NCBI RefSeq assembly: GCF_018613755.1
Contig: NZ_JAGGPP010000001.1
Coordinates: 186,001 to 250,000, forward strand
Length of the DNA stretch: 64,000 nucleotides
Direction: 5' to 3'
Source of the DNA: Arthrobacter sp. ISL-72
Lineage (GTDB): Bacteria; Actinomycetota; Actinomycetes; Actinomycetales; Micrococcaceae
A program made the position numbers and the translations under genes. Below the pieces are notes generated by a model. The model saw only the letters and a program-made list of their open reading frames with translations, was not told the origin of the DNA and made no database searches. Positions within the stretch are counted from its first letter, which is position 1, and the number at the start of each line of letters is the position of its first letter. Shown piece after piece: positions 25,452 to 34,516 of this stretch.

Positions 25452-26483
25452 ATGGACAGTTCACCCGCCATCGGCGAACCGCTGCGCCGCCCCACCATCC
25501 GTGACGTAGCGGACCGCGCCGGCGTCTCCAAGTCCCTGGTGTCCCTGGTGCTGGGCGGCTCCACCAGCGTGAGCCCGAGCCGCCGCCAGGCCGTGCAGGA
25601 CGCCATGGCCGAGCTCAACTACCGCCCCAACCAGCTGGCACGCGGGCTTTCCAGCCCGCGCAGCGGAACCATCGGCGTGCTGCTCAATGACCTGCGCAAT
25701 CCGTGGTTTGTGGAACTTTTGGAGGGGTTGGCCGCCTCGCTGCACTCGGCCGGCGTCTCCCCCGTCCTCGTCGACTCCTACACCGACCACCGGGTGGGCC
25801 GGAACTCGGTGGAAACCCTGCTCGAGCAGCGCATCGACGGCATCGTCGTCGTCGGGACCACCACCGAAACCGCCGCGCTCCAGGCGGCGGCCGCAACGGT
25901 TCCCGTGGTCCTCGCCGGGACCCGCGAGCCCGAACTGGGCCGGACCGACGTCGTGGTTAACGACGATGAAGCGGGCGCGCTCCAGGCAACGGAGCACCTG
26001 ATTTCCCTGGGCCACCAGCGGATCGCGCACCTTCAGGGGCCGGGCCTGATCGCCGCACTCCGGCGCGAAGGGTACGAATCCGCCATGCGGGCGGCCGGCC
26101 TCCAGCCGCTGGTGGTGGCCGGCGGCATGAGCGAGGAAAGCGGGTACGACGCAACGCAGCGGCTTCTGTCCCGCGGCGAGCGCCCCACAGCCATCTTCGC
26201 GTTCAACGACATCGCGTGCATCGGAGCCCTCTCGGCGGCGGCGGACCAGGGTCTTCGTGTCCCGGACGAGCTTTCCCTGGTGGGGTACGACAACACGTAC
26301 CTCGCCAAAATCCGCCACCTGTCCCTGACGTCGGTGGACAACGGCAATATCGCCGTCGGGCTGCAGGCCGGCAAGTTCATCCTGGAGCGCCGGGAGCGTC
26401 CGGAACTGCCGCAGCGGCTGCACCTGGTCGCCACGCAGCTCATGGTCCGGGGATCCACCGGCCACGCACCGGCACCGGGCTGA
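25452..26483 (+). CDS. LacI-family transcriptional regulator
   Basis: 343 residues from the ATG at 25452, after GAGAGGAG; the open frame extends upstream through the dehydrogenase gene, but antisense. The HTH is RPTIRDVADRAGVSKSLVSL, with hinge MAELNYRPNQLARGLSS. The effector domain has IGVLLNDLRNPWFVELLEG, DGIVVVGTT, HLISLGHQRIAHLQGP, IFAFNDIACIGALSAAADQG, LSLVGYDNTYLAKIRHLSLT and a C-terminal QLMVRGST. It is divergent from two Gfo/Idh/MocA dehydrogenases, with the palindrome TGGACCGGTCCA in the shared region. That supports local control of the dehydrogenase operon plus autoregulation. The inducer is likely an inositol or sugar, by inference. Confidence 0.92.
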   Translation: MDSSPAIGEPLRRPTIRDVADRAGVSKSLVSLVLGGSTSVSPSRRQAVQDAMAELNYRPNQLARGLSSPRSGTIGVLLNDLRNPWFVELLEGLAASLHSAGVSPVLVDSYTDHRVGRNSVETLLEQRIDGIVVVGTTTETAALQAAAATVPVVLAGTREPELGRTDVVVNDDEAGALQATEHLISLGHQRIAHLQGPGLIAALRREGYESAMRAAGLQPLVVAGGMSEESGYDATQRLLSRGERPTAIFAFNDIACIGALSAAADQGLRVPDELSLVGYDNTYLAKIRHLSLTSVDNGNIAVGLQAGKFILERRERPELPQRLHLVATQLMVRGSTGHAPAPG

Positions 26484-26497
26484 GGCCCGCCCGCGGG

Positions 26498-27820
26498 TCA
26501 GCCGCCGATGAAGCGGTTGCGGCCAGCGCGGTAGCCGAACCCGGCGGCGAGCGCCCCCACGGCCAGGAACAGCATGCCGGCCGCCGCGAAGGATCCCGTG
26601 GCCTGGTGCAGCTGCCCCACCATGAGTGTGCCGGTGGAGCCGAGGCCGTAGCCCACGCCCTGCATCATGCCTGACAGGTGCGCGGCCGTATGTCCATCCC
26701 GGGTGCGCAGCATGATCATGGTCAGCGCCACCGCCGTCAGGCTCCCCTGGCCCAGGCCCAGCAGCCCGGTCCACACCCAGATGAAGTCCAGCGGCCCGAA
26801 AATGCTCAGTGCGAAGCCGCCGCCGGTCATCAGCGCGACGACGGTGTTGATCATGCGCTGGTCGCGGAACCTGGCGGCCAGCGCCGGCGCGAACAGCGAA
26901 CCGAGCATCTGCAGCACGATGGACGCGGACACGACCAGCCCGGCCGTCCCGCCGTCCACTCCCCGTTCCCGCAGGATGGGCGCGAGCCAGGCGAACACGC
27001 TGAAGGACATCATGGCCTGCAGCACCATAAAGATGGTGACCTGCCAGGCGACCGCCGAGCGCCAGACATTCACGCCGTCGGCAACGGTCTGGTGCCGCGG
27101 GTGCCGCTGCCGGACGGCTAGCGGAAGGAACAGCAAAAGCACGACGGCGGCGGGCAGCGCCCAGGACCACAGCGCCACGGTCCACTCCCCCGAAGCGGCG
27201 AACACGGGGAAGGTGAATCCGGCGCCCAGTGCTGCGGAGGCGCAGATGGCGGTGGTGTACAGGCCGCCCATCAGCCCCAGCCGGTTCGGAAAGTCCCGCT
27301 TCACGAGGCCCGGCAGCAGCACGTTGCAGAGGGCAATGGCGGCGCCGCATGCGGCTGTTCCGGCAAGCAGCGCGGGCACGTGCCCGGCCCCCGGCAGTTC
27401 GACCGGGCGGAGCAGCAGCCCCGCGGTTAGCACGGCCATGGCTCCGAGCAGCACGCGTTCCGCGCCGAAGCGCCTGGCAAGGACCGGAGCCAGCGGGGCG
27501 AAAACTCCCAGCAGGGTGACCGGCACGGTGGTGAGCACCACCACCGCCCAGCCCGGCAGCCCGGCGTCGGACCTTATCTCCGGGAGCACTGCGGCGAAAC
27601 TGGAGAACACGGTGCGCAGGTTCAGCCCGATCAGCACCAGGCACACGCCGAGGTAGATCAGGCCGCGCCGCCCGGTAACCTGCGTGGGCTCGGCGGCGGG
27701 CAGTTCGTCGACCTCGGCGTCCACCAGCGTTCCGGAGGTGTCGGGCCGGCCGCGCACGGAGGCCGCGGTTTTGGAAGCTGCGTTCTGAGTTTTGGACGCT
27801 GCGTTCTGGGCTTCGGTCAC
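26498..27820 (-). CDS. MFS transporter, CynX/NimT (cyanate transporter-like) family
   Basis: 440 residues if it starts at the GTG at 27820 (MTEAQNAASK). A longer version starting at 27868 would begin inside the palindromic repeat and is less likely. The N-terminal cytoplasmic part has a tandem heptad, QNAASKT twice. Twelve transmembrane segments follow: LIYLGVCLVLIGLNLRTVFS is the typical first helix of the CynX/NimT group, and PEIRSDAGLPGWAVVVLTTV and GGLYTTAICASAALGAGFTF also fit. Known members include a cyanate permease and a 2-nitroimidazole transporter; the substrate here is unknown. The gene is tail-to-tail with the LacI gene, 14 bases apart. Confidence 0.85.
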   Translation of the reverse strand: MTEAQNAASKTQNAASKTAASVRGRPDTSGTLVDAEVDELPAAEPTQVTGRRGLIYLGVCLVLIGLNLRTVFSSFAAVLPEIRSDAGLPGWAVVVLTTVPVTLLGVFAPLAPVLARRFGAERVLLGAMAVLTAGLLLRPVELPGAGHVPALLAGTAACGAAIALCNVLLPGLVKRDFPNRLGLMGGLYTTAICASAALGAGFTFPVFAASGEWTVALWSWALPAAVVLLLFLPLAVRQRHPRHQTVADGVNVWRSAVAWQVTIFMVLQAMMSFSVFAWLAPILRERGVDGGTAGLVVSASIVLQMLGSLFAPALAARFRDQRMINTVVALMTGGGFALSIFGPLDFIWVWTGLLGLGQGSLTAVALTMIMLRTRDGHTAAHLSGMMQGVGYGLGSTGTLMVGQLHQATGSFAAAGMLFLAVGALAAGFGYRAGRNRFIGG

Positions 27821-27854
27821 GGGCCCATTCTCGCAGGGCCGCCCCCTTGGGATT

Positions 27855-27917
27855 GAGTTTTTGTCCACTTATCGCGAGTTAAAGCGTCCGCAACGCCCGT
27901 TATCTGGACAAAAACTC
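27855..27917. repeat. 63-bp palindromic intergenic repeat, copy B
   Basis: Same 13-bp terminal arms as copy A (GAGTTTTTGTCCA / TGGACAAAAACTC) and the same TTATCG / CGTTATC blocks, with a different core (AGTTAAAGCGTCCGCAAC). It lies between the start of one minus-strand MFS gene and the stop of the next one upstream. Confidence 0.9.
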
Positions 27918-27939
27918 GACGGCGGTCGCGGGCGGGACG

Positions 27940-29424
27940 TCACGCGCCGGTTGCCTTGCGGGGCAGCGCGAAGGCGAGGACAAGGGCGGCGGCGAAGCAC
28001 AGTCCGGCGTTGGTCCCGACGGCGGGAAGGACGCTGTCCAGGACCTGCCCCGGGGAGGGCGCCCCGGACTGGTGCTGCAGGGTGGCGGCCATGACGGTGC
28101 TCATGACCGGGATGCCGAGGGTGATGCCGATCTGCTGGCTCATGGTGGCCAGGCCGGTGGCAAGGCCCTGTTCGGCGTTGGGCAGCCCGGTGGTGGCCGT
28201 GACCATAAAGCCGACGATGGCAGCGAGGTTGGCGACTCCTCCGATGAAGGTTGCCACCAGTACAACGATGAGTGACACCGGCCCGGTGTTGATGAACAGC
28301 AACGAAGCAGTGGCAGCGGCCTGGATGCTGAGTCCGGTGATGATGGTGTTCTTGGGACCGAATCGGCCGATCAGCTGAGGTGCGAGAATCCCGCCGACGA
28401 CGGTGCCCGCGCCGAGGACAGCGAAGGACAGGCCGGCGCCAAGGGGCGTGTAGCCGAGGACCTGCTGGAGGTACAGGGTGAGGAAGAAGACCAGCGATGT
28501 TTCGGTGGCGAACGCGATGATCCCGGCGATGTTGCCCCAGGCGATGTTCTTTCGGCGCAGGATCGTGACGGGCACCAGCGCGTGGACAGTGTTTTTCTCG
28601 ATGACGTAGAACATGACGAACAGCACCGCAGCGAGGACCAAAGGCCCCCACGCCATCGGATCAGCCCAGCCCCGTTCGCCGGCTGTCGTCAAACCCAGGA
28701 CCAGCAGCAGCAACGCGCCGGTGACGGTGACAGCGCCCGGCATGTCCAGCGTGTTGCTGCCGCCGCGCCGGGATTCGGTCAGGAGCTTCGGGGCGAGGAA
28801 GAGGACGAACAGTGCCACCGGGACGTTGATGAAGAACGCCCACCGCCAGCTCAAAAGATCCGTCAGGAGCCCGCCGAGGATCGCGCCGGCGGTGAACCCT
28901 GCAGCCATCAGGGATCCGTTCAGGCCCAGCGCCTTGGCACGCAGGGGCCCTTCCGGAAAGGACGTGGTGAGCAACGACAGGGCGGCCGGGGTAACGGCGG
29001 CTGTGGCAATGCCCTGGGCCACGCGGGCGGTGAGCAGCAGCCCCGAGTCAGCGGCGAGGCCGCCGAGAAGCGAGCCGAGGCCCAGCAGCGCCATCCCCGT
29101 GATGAAGAGTCGCTTGCGCCCGAACAGGTCGGCGACCCGACCGAAAAACAATGTGAAGCCGGCTGCGCACAGTGCGAACGACGTCGCGATCCATTGCAGA
29201 TGTTCCAGGGAGATGCCGACGTCGGCCCCGATCCTTGGCAGGGTGACGTTCAGGATGGAGAAGTCCACCGCGAGGGTGAAGCTGGCGGTCAGCAGCACGA
29301 CCATGATGAGGCGCTGCCGGCCAGTCATCCGGTTGGGCGCCCGGTTGGATGCTTGGTCGGATGAGTGGTCCGCAACCGGTGGCGCAGTGAATTGAGGGAC
29401 AGCGGGGGTGTCTTGGGCGGTCAT
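27940..29424 (-). CDS. MFS transporter, DHA2 (EmrB/QacA-type, 14-TM) drug exporter
   Basis: 494 residues from the ATG at 29424 (MTAQDTPAVPQFTAPP). About fourteen transmembrane segments. Helix 1 and following: VVLLTASFTLAVDFSILNVT, the DHA2 hallmark with an acidic residue in helix 1; LQWIATSFALCAAGFTLFFG; motif A GRVADLFGRKRLFITG; motif C-like GLNGSLMAAGFTAGAILGGLL. Known members export cationic drugs with protons. It is divergent from a helix-turn-helix regulator, and a perfect 27-bp palindrome lies between, so local repression is likely. The gene looks intact. Confidence 0.9.
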   Translation of the reverse strand: MTAQDTPAVPQFTAPPVADHSSDQASNRAPNRMTGRQRLIMVVLLTASFTLAVDFSILNVTLPRIGADVGISLEHLQWIATSFALCAAGFTLFFGRVADLFGRKRLFITGMALLGLGSLLGGLAADSGLLLTARVAQGIATAAVTPAALSLLTTSFPEGPLRAKALGLNGSLMAAGFTAGAILGGLLTDLLSWRWAFFINVPVALFVLFLAPKLLTESRRGGSNTLDMPGAVTVTGALLLLVLGLTTAGERGWADPMAWGPLVLAAVLFVMFYVIEKNTVHALVPVTILRRKNIAWGNIAGIIAFATETSLVFFLTLYLQQVLGYTPLGAGLSFAVLGAGTVVGGILAPQLIGRFGPKNTIITGLSIQAAATASLLFINTGPVSLIVVLVATFIGGVANLAAIVGFMVTATTGLPNAEQGLATGLATMSQQIGITLGIPVMSTVMAATLQHQSGAPSPGQVLDSVLPAVGTNAGLCFAAALVLAFALPRKATGA

Positions 29425-29506
29425 GGCAATGGTTCCAATCAGACGACGGCGGGCAGGTGTTCCGTTCCACCGTGCCGCCCAGCGCCAGGGACAGCCACGC
29501 CGTGTT

Positions 29507-29533
29507 GTGGGTAGCACTGGCAGTGCTACCCAC
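29507..29533. promoter_or_regulatory. 27-bp perfect operator palindrome between DHA2 pump and its XRE regulator
   Basis: GTGGGTAGCACTG (29507-29519), a central G, then CAGTGCTACCCAC (29521-29533). Thirteen perfect inverted pairs. AATACT at 29551-29556 may be the -10 box of the regulator gene, whose ATG is at 29564, so the palindrome covers the -35 area. It is the obvious binding site for the regulator. Confidence 0.75.
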
Positions 29534-29563
29534 GGTCGGCGAAGTTCGGGAATACTCGGGGTT

Positions 29564-30430
29564 ATGAACCAACCAGCAGCCATGGGCGACTTCCTGCGCA
29601 AGCGCCGCGCCGCCCTGAGTCCGGGCGACGTCGGCCTGATGGATTACGGCACCCGGCGGGTCCCGGGCCTGCGGCGCGAGGAGGTGGCGATGATGGCGGG
29701 CATGAGCGTGACCTACTACGCCCGGCTGGAACAGGGCCAGCACCTCAACGCCTCGGATGCCGTCATCGACTCGCTGAGCCGTGCGCTGTCCCTGACCGAG
29801 GTTGAAAAGAAACACCTCGCCGACCTCTCCGGCATCCGGCGAGGGCGGGGGCAGGCGCGCTCCAAGACTGCCCGGAGCCGGCCCGACCAGGTGCGGCCGG
29901 GGACAAAGCGGCTGATCGAGGCAATGAGCAGCGTGCCCGCTGTGGTGATGGGCAAACGTACCGAAGTGCTGGCCTGGAACCCTGCCGGCCACCGTTTGGT
30001 CGCCTCACAGCTCGATTTTGACGCGCCGGAATCAGTTGTCGGCCGCCCCAACATGACGCGGATGCTGTTCCTCGAGGAGGCCACGCGCAGCCTCTACCCG
30101 CAGTGGCACGCGGAGGCTGGCCGCGCGGTCGCATCCCTGCGCCTGCTTTCCGGGCGGTTCGCGGACGACACCGAATTGGCTGCCCTGGTTGGCGAGCTGA
30201 CACTGAAGAGTCCGGAATTCGGGGCGATGTGGGCGGAACATCCCGTGGAGAACTGCATGTCGGGGCGGAAAACCATGAACCACCCGGATCTGGGAGTGCT
30301 GGAGCTGGGCTTTGAAGTGCTGACCCTGCCCGACGATTCCGGGCACCGCATCCTGACGTACACAGCCGAACCGGGCAGCCGCGCAGCCGCCGCCTTCGCT
30401 CAAATTGCGTCTGATCTGAGGCAGCTATGA
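29564..30430 (+). CDS. XRE-family regulator with C-terminal MmyB-like ligand-binding domain
   Basis: 288 residues. The N-terminal helix-turn-helix contains FLRKRRAALSPGDVGL and the strongly conserved actinobacterial pattern RRVPGLRREEVAMMAGMSVT followed by YYARLEQG. The C-terminal ~170 residues have PAVVMGKRTEVLAWNPAGHRL and the PEFGAMWAEHPV segment, which define the MmyB-like PAS-type domain (it binds fatty-acid-like ligands in the structure known). It is divergent from a DHA2 pump, with a 27-bp palindrome between them, and its stop overlaps the RidA start by 4 bases. Likely role: repressor of the pump, released by a small hydrophobic compound. Confidence 0.9.
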   Translation: MNQPAAMGDFLRKRRAALSPGDVGLMDYGTRRVPGLRREEVAMMAGMSVTYYARLEQGQHLNASDAVIDSLSRALSLTEVEKKHLADLSGIRRGRGQARSKTARSRPDQVRPGTKRLIEAMSSVPAVVMGKRTEVLAWNPAGHRLVASQLDFDAPESVVGRPNMTRMLFLEEATRSLYPQWHAEAGRAVASLRLLSGRFADDTELAALVGELTLKSPEFGAMWAEHPVENCMSGRKTMNHPDLGVLELGFEVLTLPDDSGHRILTYTAEPGSRAAAAFAQIASDLRQL

Positions 30431-30804
30431 CCCGGTTCCACTTCAGCCCGGGCCTGCACCAGTCCAGCGCCCCGTTTTCACATTTCGTCCAGCACGGCCA
30501 GACCGGGTACACCGCCGGCATCATCGGCCAGGACCGCGAAACCGGAGCGCTGGTATCCGACAATGTCGCGGACCAATGCTCGGCAATGATGGACAATCTG
30601 GAGATTCTGCTGGACGAACTGGGGCTGGGCCTGGGCGACATCCTGCGGACCACGGTCTATTTGACGGACTACCAGCACTTCGAAGCCATGAATGTCGTCT
30701 ACGGGCAGCGGCTCGCCAAGCCCTTCCCGGTCCGAACGACTCTTCAGGTGGCCGGCCTGCCGCTCGGGGCAAAAGTACAGATCGACGCGGTGGTCCGGGT
30801 GTAG
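30427..30804 (+). CDS. RidA family protein (reactive intermediate/imine deaminase)
   Basis: 125 residues. The trimeric chorismate-mutase-like fold is recognised from FVQHGQTGYTAGIIGQDRET, the helix region DNLEILLDELGLGLGDILRT and FPVRTTLQVAGLPLGAKVQI. The last includes the Arg that holds the substrate carboxylate in RidA. Known reaction: hydrolysis of reactive enamine/imine intermediates to ketoacids and ammonia. The start overlaps the stop of the XRE regulator (ATGA), so the two are translated together. Why a RidA protein is tied to an efflux regulator is unclear; detoxification of a compound also pumped out is one possibility. Confidence 0.87.
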   Translation: MTRFHFSPGLHQSSAPFSHFVQHGQTGYTAGIIGQDRETGALVSDNVADQCSAMMDNLEILLDELGLGLGDILRTTVYLTDYQHFEAMNVVYGQRLAKPFPVRTTLQVAGLPLGAKVQIDAVVRV

Positions 30805-30817
30805 GCAGCTCCCGCGG

Positions 30818-30881
30818 GAGTTTTTGTCCACTTATCGAGGGTTAAAGCGCTCGCAACTCCCGTTATCTGGACAAAAACCTC
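30818..30881. repeat. 64-bp palindromic intergenic repeat, copy C
   Basis: Same family as copies A, B and D. The right arm has one extra C (TGGACAAAAACCTC). The core differs and can fold as GGGTT...AACTCCC around GCG-CT-CGC. It lies between the ridA-like gene and the PadR operon. Confidence 0.88.
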
Positions 30882-30970
30882 GACGGCGACGCGCCACTCC
30901 CGCGATACGCACCGCCCCGCCGCATTCAGAAGCTGGCGCCTCACTATGAACTCGGTGTATAGATGTACGT

Positions 30971-31498
30971 GTGAACAACTCCCTCACCCTCCTGGGCCTC
31001 CTGAACCGGGAGCCGAGCTACGGCTACGACCTCAAGCACTCCTACGACCGATACTTCGGCACCGGCAAGGCCTTGGCCTTCGGGCAGGTGTATTCCACGC
31101 TGGCCCGCATGGTCCGTGACGAGTTGATCCGGGCCTTGGGAGAGGAAACCGGCGCCGGTCCGGACCGCAAGAAGTACGAGATCACCGGTGCCGGCGAGGA
31201 CAAGGTGCACGAGTGGCTGTTCACCCCCGACGTGCCATCGGAAAACCTGCAAAGCAACCTCTTCGCCAAGACGGTGATCGCCCTGCTGCTCGGCAACGAC
31301 GCCGAGCAGCTGCTGGACCTGCAGCGCAGCGAGCACATGGCCCGGATGCGTGAACTGACGCGCCTGAAGCAGGAGGGCGACCTGCTGCAGATACTGATGT
31401 GCGACCACGGCCTGTTCCATATCGAAGCCGACCTGCGTTGGATTGACCTCACCGGCGCCCGCTTGACCCAACTCAAGAAGGAGCTCCAGAGCGCATGA
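30971..31498 (+). CDS. PadR-family transcriptional regulator
   Basis: 175 residues from a GTG start at 30971. The winged helix is SLTLLGLLNREPSYGYDLKH followed by the PadR pattern YSTLARMVRDELIRA and RKKYEITGAGE. The C-terminal part is the helical dimerisation domain with the pattern EHMARMRELTRLKQEGD. TATAGA at 30958-30963 is a -10-like box about 8 bases before the start, so the mRNA may be leaderless. The stop overlaps the ABC ATPase start by 4 bases (ATGA). PadR proteins usually repress linked transporter genes, so it probably controls its own three-gene operon. Confidence 0.9.
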   Translation: MNNSLTLLGLLNREPSYGYDLKHSYDRYFGTGKALAFGQVYSTLARMVRDELIRALGEETGAGPDRKKYEITGAGEDKVHEWLFTPDVPSENLQSNLFAKTVIALLLGNDAEQLLDLQRSEHMARMRELTRLKQEGDLLQILMCDHGLFHIEADLRWIDLTGARLTQLKKELQSA

Positions 31499-32208
31499 AA
31501 ACCACGTCTACAACTTCACCCATCCTCAGTGCCCGCGGACTGCACCATTCCTTCGGGCCGACCCAGGCATTGCGCGGCATCGACCTCGACGTTCAGGCCG
31601 GGGAGGTGCTCGCGGTCATGGGACCGTCCGGGTCGGGCAAGTCCACATTGCTGCATTGCCTGGCCGGCGTTTTTATCCCCGACGCCGGTGCAGTGACGTA
31701 CCGTCCTCCCGGACGGTCCGGACTGGAGATCAGTGCGTTGCGCGAGTCGAAACGGGCCCGGTTGCGTCTGACCGATTTCGGCTTCGTCTTTCAGTTTGGC
31801 CAGTTGCTGCCGGAGCTCAGTGCGGTGGATAACGTCAGCATCCCGCTGCTCCTGGCGGGAACCAGGCGCCCGGAGGCGATGCGCCGGTCGTCGGAGCTGC
31901 TGGAACGGCTCGAACTGGACGGGCTGGGCGCCAGGCTGCCCGGTGAGCTCTCCGGCGGCCAGGCCCAGCGCGTCGCCGTTGCCCGTGCGCTGGTGACAGC
32001 CCCGGCCGTGCTGTTTGCGGATGAGCCGACCGGCTCCCTGGATTCCCTCGCGTCGGAGAACGTGCTGACCCTCATGCTCGAGTTCGTCCGGGAAACCGGC
32101 ACGACAGTAGTGATGATCACCCACGACGCGCGCACAGCCGCCTATGCCGACCGGGAAGTCATAGTGCGCGACGGCGATATCGCCGCCGGTTACCGGGTGA
32201 CCGCATGA
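31495..32208 (+). CDS. ABC transporter ATP-binding protein (MacB/LolD type)
   Basis: 237 residues. Walker A GPSGSGKSTLLHCLAG (about residues 42-57), Q-loop FVFQFGQLLPELSAVDNV, signature ELSGGQAQRVAVARAL, Walker B VLFADEPTGSLD and switch His ITHDARTAAYAD. This set, especially the FGQLLPELSAVDN segment, is the LolD/MacB/FtsE type that works with FtsX-fold permeases. The permease is encoded directly downstream with a 4-base overlap, and the PadR regulator upstream also overlaps. The complex probably uses ATP to move something across or out of the membrane; the substrate is unknown. Confidence 0.93.
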   Translation: MKTTSTTSPILSARGLHHSFGPTQALRGIDLDVQAGEVLAVMGPSGSGKSTLLHCLAGVFIPDAGAVTYRPPGRSGLEISALRESKRARLRLTDFGFVFQFGQLLPELSAVDNVSIPLLLAGTRRPEAMRRSSELLERLELDGLGARLPGELSGGQAQRVAVARALVTAPAVLFADEPTGSLDSLASENVLTLMLEFVRETGTTVVMITHDARTAAYADREVIVRDGDIAAGYRVTA

Positions 32209-34481
32209 ACCCCGGGCTGCTCAAACTGGCGGTGGTCGGTAGCCGGTCGTCGCTCGGCAGGCTTGCCGGCATCACTGCGGGAGTAGCCGTCGGCGTCTGC
32301 CTGCTGTTGTTGCTGTGGGGCGGCGCCAACGGATTGAGCGCACGCGATAACCGCGGCGCCTGGCTGCGCGAAACCGGCAGCCCCGCCGTGTCCGTTCCGG
32401 CGGCCAGCGACGCATCCGTTCCGGCGGCCAGCAATCCGGCAGCCCCGCCGGCCAGCGACCCGTCCGCTTCACAACAGGCAACACCTCTGCCGTTGACCCC
32501 GGACACGGTGCTTATGCGGGCAAACCCGGTGGAGGTGTTCCGCGGTGAGCTGATCAACCGCCGGGATTTCGCGGCACTGGGCTCAACCAACGTCCGGATC
32601 CCCGGGGTCGGCCGCCCGCCGGCGCCCGGCCGCTACTACGCTTCGCCAGCCCTCCAGCGCCTGATCGAATCAACGCCCAGGGACCAGCTCGGTGACCGCT
32701 TCGGGGAGTTCGCCGGAACGATTGACGATGCGGCCCTGCCCGGACCGGACTCCCTGATCGTCGTCACGGGGGCCACGGAAGCCGAACTCCGTCAGGGCGG
32801 GACTGCCTTCCTGGTATCGGGATTCACCACCAACCCCTACGGCGGCAGCGCGGCGGCTTACGTTACGGTGCTGCTCATCGGCGCCATGGCGGTGTTCTTC
32901 CCCGTGCTGCTGCTGATCAGCATTGTCACCGGCCTTGGTGCAGCCCAGCGCCGGGAACGGTTCGCGACCCTGCGCTTGATTGGCGCCTCGCCGCAGGCAG
33001 TCTCGCGCATCGCCGCCGTCGAAACCGCCGTCCCCAGCCTGCTCGGCGCGGCGCTGGGCGTTGTACTGGCGGCCTTGCTGAGGCCGGTTGCGGCGCAGAT
33101 ACCGGTCAACGGCACCAGGATGTTCGACGCCGACCTGGCCACCGGGTGGGCGGCCGGCACCGCCGTCGTCGGCTTGGTAGTGACGGCTTCAGCCGTGGCG
33201 GCGGGGAACCGCACTACCCGCGAAGGCATCGGTCCGCTGGGGGTGACGCGGGCGGTGCACGAAAAGACTCCTACGCCGTGGCGGATGGTCCCGTTGCTTG
33301 CCGGCCTGGGTGCCATGACGGCGGCAGTCGTCATCATCCGGGTCCTGGAGGTGCGCGTGCCGTGGCTCGAATCACCGCTCCTTATCGGCGGTTTTATGCT
33401 GATCCTCGTGGGCATTGTGGTCATCGGCCCGTGGCTTACCCTGTGCGTAAGCCGGGTCGGGCTGCGCCGGGCGCGGAGCGCGGCGGCCGTCATTGCGGCG
33501 AGCAGGATCCAAAGGACCCCGGTGGCAACGTTCCGTTCCGTCTCGGGGCTGGTGATCGCGGTGTTCGTTGTGTCCGTGTTCGCCGGCGGTTCCAGCATCA
33601 TCCAAACAACGGAAGCGCCCACTGCCCGTCCCGGTTTGCTCCAGCCCGCCAGCCTCCACGCCACTGTGGGCACCGGACAGACTCCGGACCAGGTCACGGC
33701 GGCCGCGAGCAAGGCGGCCGAACTGCCTGGAGTGCGAAGTTCCGTCGTCGGCTATGGCCCGGCCGCCCTCCACGAAAGGGATGCCGGTCCGGAAATCTAC
33801 CTTCGCGCAGCGGATGCTCCCGGCCTGGGGTTCGAGGACATCCCGGGAACGGAGGTCGTTGCCGTTGACTCGGCGTTCCTCCGCTTTTCGACGCAGCCGC
33901 TGGCACTGGCCCCGGCTCCCGCGGGAACCCTGGACGGGTTGGTGCCGGTGGTGATGGTGGTGGGCACCGACGGTACTCCCGAGGCCATGGACCGGGCCCG
34001 GACCACACTGAACCGTTCAGGGGTCACGGCCACGCCGGCCACTTCCCCATCGGACATCCAACTGCAGTCGGCCACCCGGCTAGTCCAGGGACTGGCGGTC
34101 CTCGCCTACCTCGGCATGTTCGTCGCCGTCGCCATCGCCGGGCTGTCCCTGGCCGTGGCCACCGCCTCCGCTGTCCTGGACCGAAGGAGAGTCCTCGGGC
34201 TGATGCGGCTGATGGGGATGCCGGTCTCCGTCCTGCGCCGGCTCATCACCCGCGAGGCAGCCGTTCCGCTGCTGACCGTGCTGTTGCTCTCGATCGGGCT
34301 CGGGTTCCTGGTGGCATGGCTGATGGTCACCGGCATCAACGACGCCTACCGGGTGACGTGGCCGGCGCCCGATTACTTTATAGCCCTGGGCCTGAGCCTG
34401 CTCCTGGCCCTCGGAGCGGTCATTGCAACGTTCGGCCTGATCCGGGGCAATACGGGCATCTCTGCCACCCGCTTTGAGTAA
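32205..34481 (+). CDS. ABC transporter permease with two FtsX domains
   Basis: 758 residues. One N-terminal transmembrane segment (LAGITAGVAVGVCLLLLLWG) is followed by a large extracytoplasmic region, including an Ala/Pro/Ser linker with the repeated unit VPAASDASVPAASN. The first FtsX block has about three helices (AYVTVLLIGAMAVFFPVLLL, then LGAAQRRERFATLRLIGASP). A second set follows a second outer loop (VLAYLGMFVAVAIAGLSLAV, then DRRRVLGLMRLMGMPVSVLR and a last pair of helices). The cytoplasmic Arg-rich loops contact the ATPase. It is the last gene of the PadR / ATPase / permease operon. Members act as mechanotransmitters or exporters of antibiotics and lipids. Confidence 0.9.
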   Translation: MNPGLLKLAVVGSRSSLGRLAGITAGVAVGVCLLLLLWGGANGLSARDNRGAWLRETGSPAVSVPAASDASVPAASNPAAPPASDPSASQQATPLPLTPDTVLMRANPVEVFRGELINRRDFAALGSTNVRIPGVGRPPAPGRYYASPALQRLIESTPRDQLGDRFGEFAGTIDDAALPGPDSLIVVTGATEAELRQGGTAFLVSGFTTNPYGGSAAAYVTVLLIGAMAVFFPVLLLISIVTGLGAAQRRERFATLRLIGASPQAVSRIAAVETAVPSLLGAALGVVLAALLRPVAAQIPVNGTRMFDADLATGWAAGTAVVGLVVTASAVAAGNRTTREGIGPLGVTRAVHEKTPTPWRMVPLLAGLGAMTAAVVIIRVLEVRVPWLESPLLIGGFMLILVGIVVIGPWLTLCVSRVGLRRARSAAAVIAASRIQRTPVATFRSVSGLVIAVFVVSVFAGGSSIIQTTEAPTARPGLLQPASLHATVGTGQTPDQVTAAASKAAELPGVRSSVVGYGPAALHERDAGPEIYLRAADAPGLGFEDIPGTEVVAVDSAFLRFSTQPLALAPAPAGTLDGLVPVVMVVGTDGTPEAMDRARTTLNRSGVTATPATSPSDIQLQSATRLVQGLAVLAYLGMFVAVAIAGLSLAVATASAVLDRRRVLGLMRLMGMPVSVLRRLITREAAVPLLTVLLLSIGLGFLVAWLMVTGINDAYRVTWPAPDYFIALGLSLLLALGAVIATFGLIRGNTGISATRFE

Positions 34482-34516
34482 CCGCCCTTGCGCGGCAACG
34501 GCGCGGGCCGGGGCAT

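Noticed and set aside
25461-27644. 727-residue minus-strand frame spanning the LacI gene and part of the MFS gene
   Set aside because: Composite shadow frame over two well-supported genes; the composition is non-protein-like.
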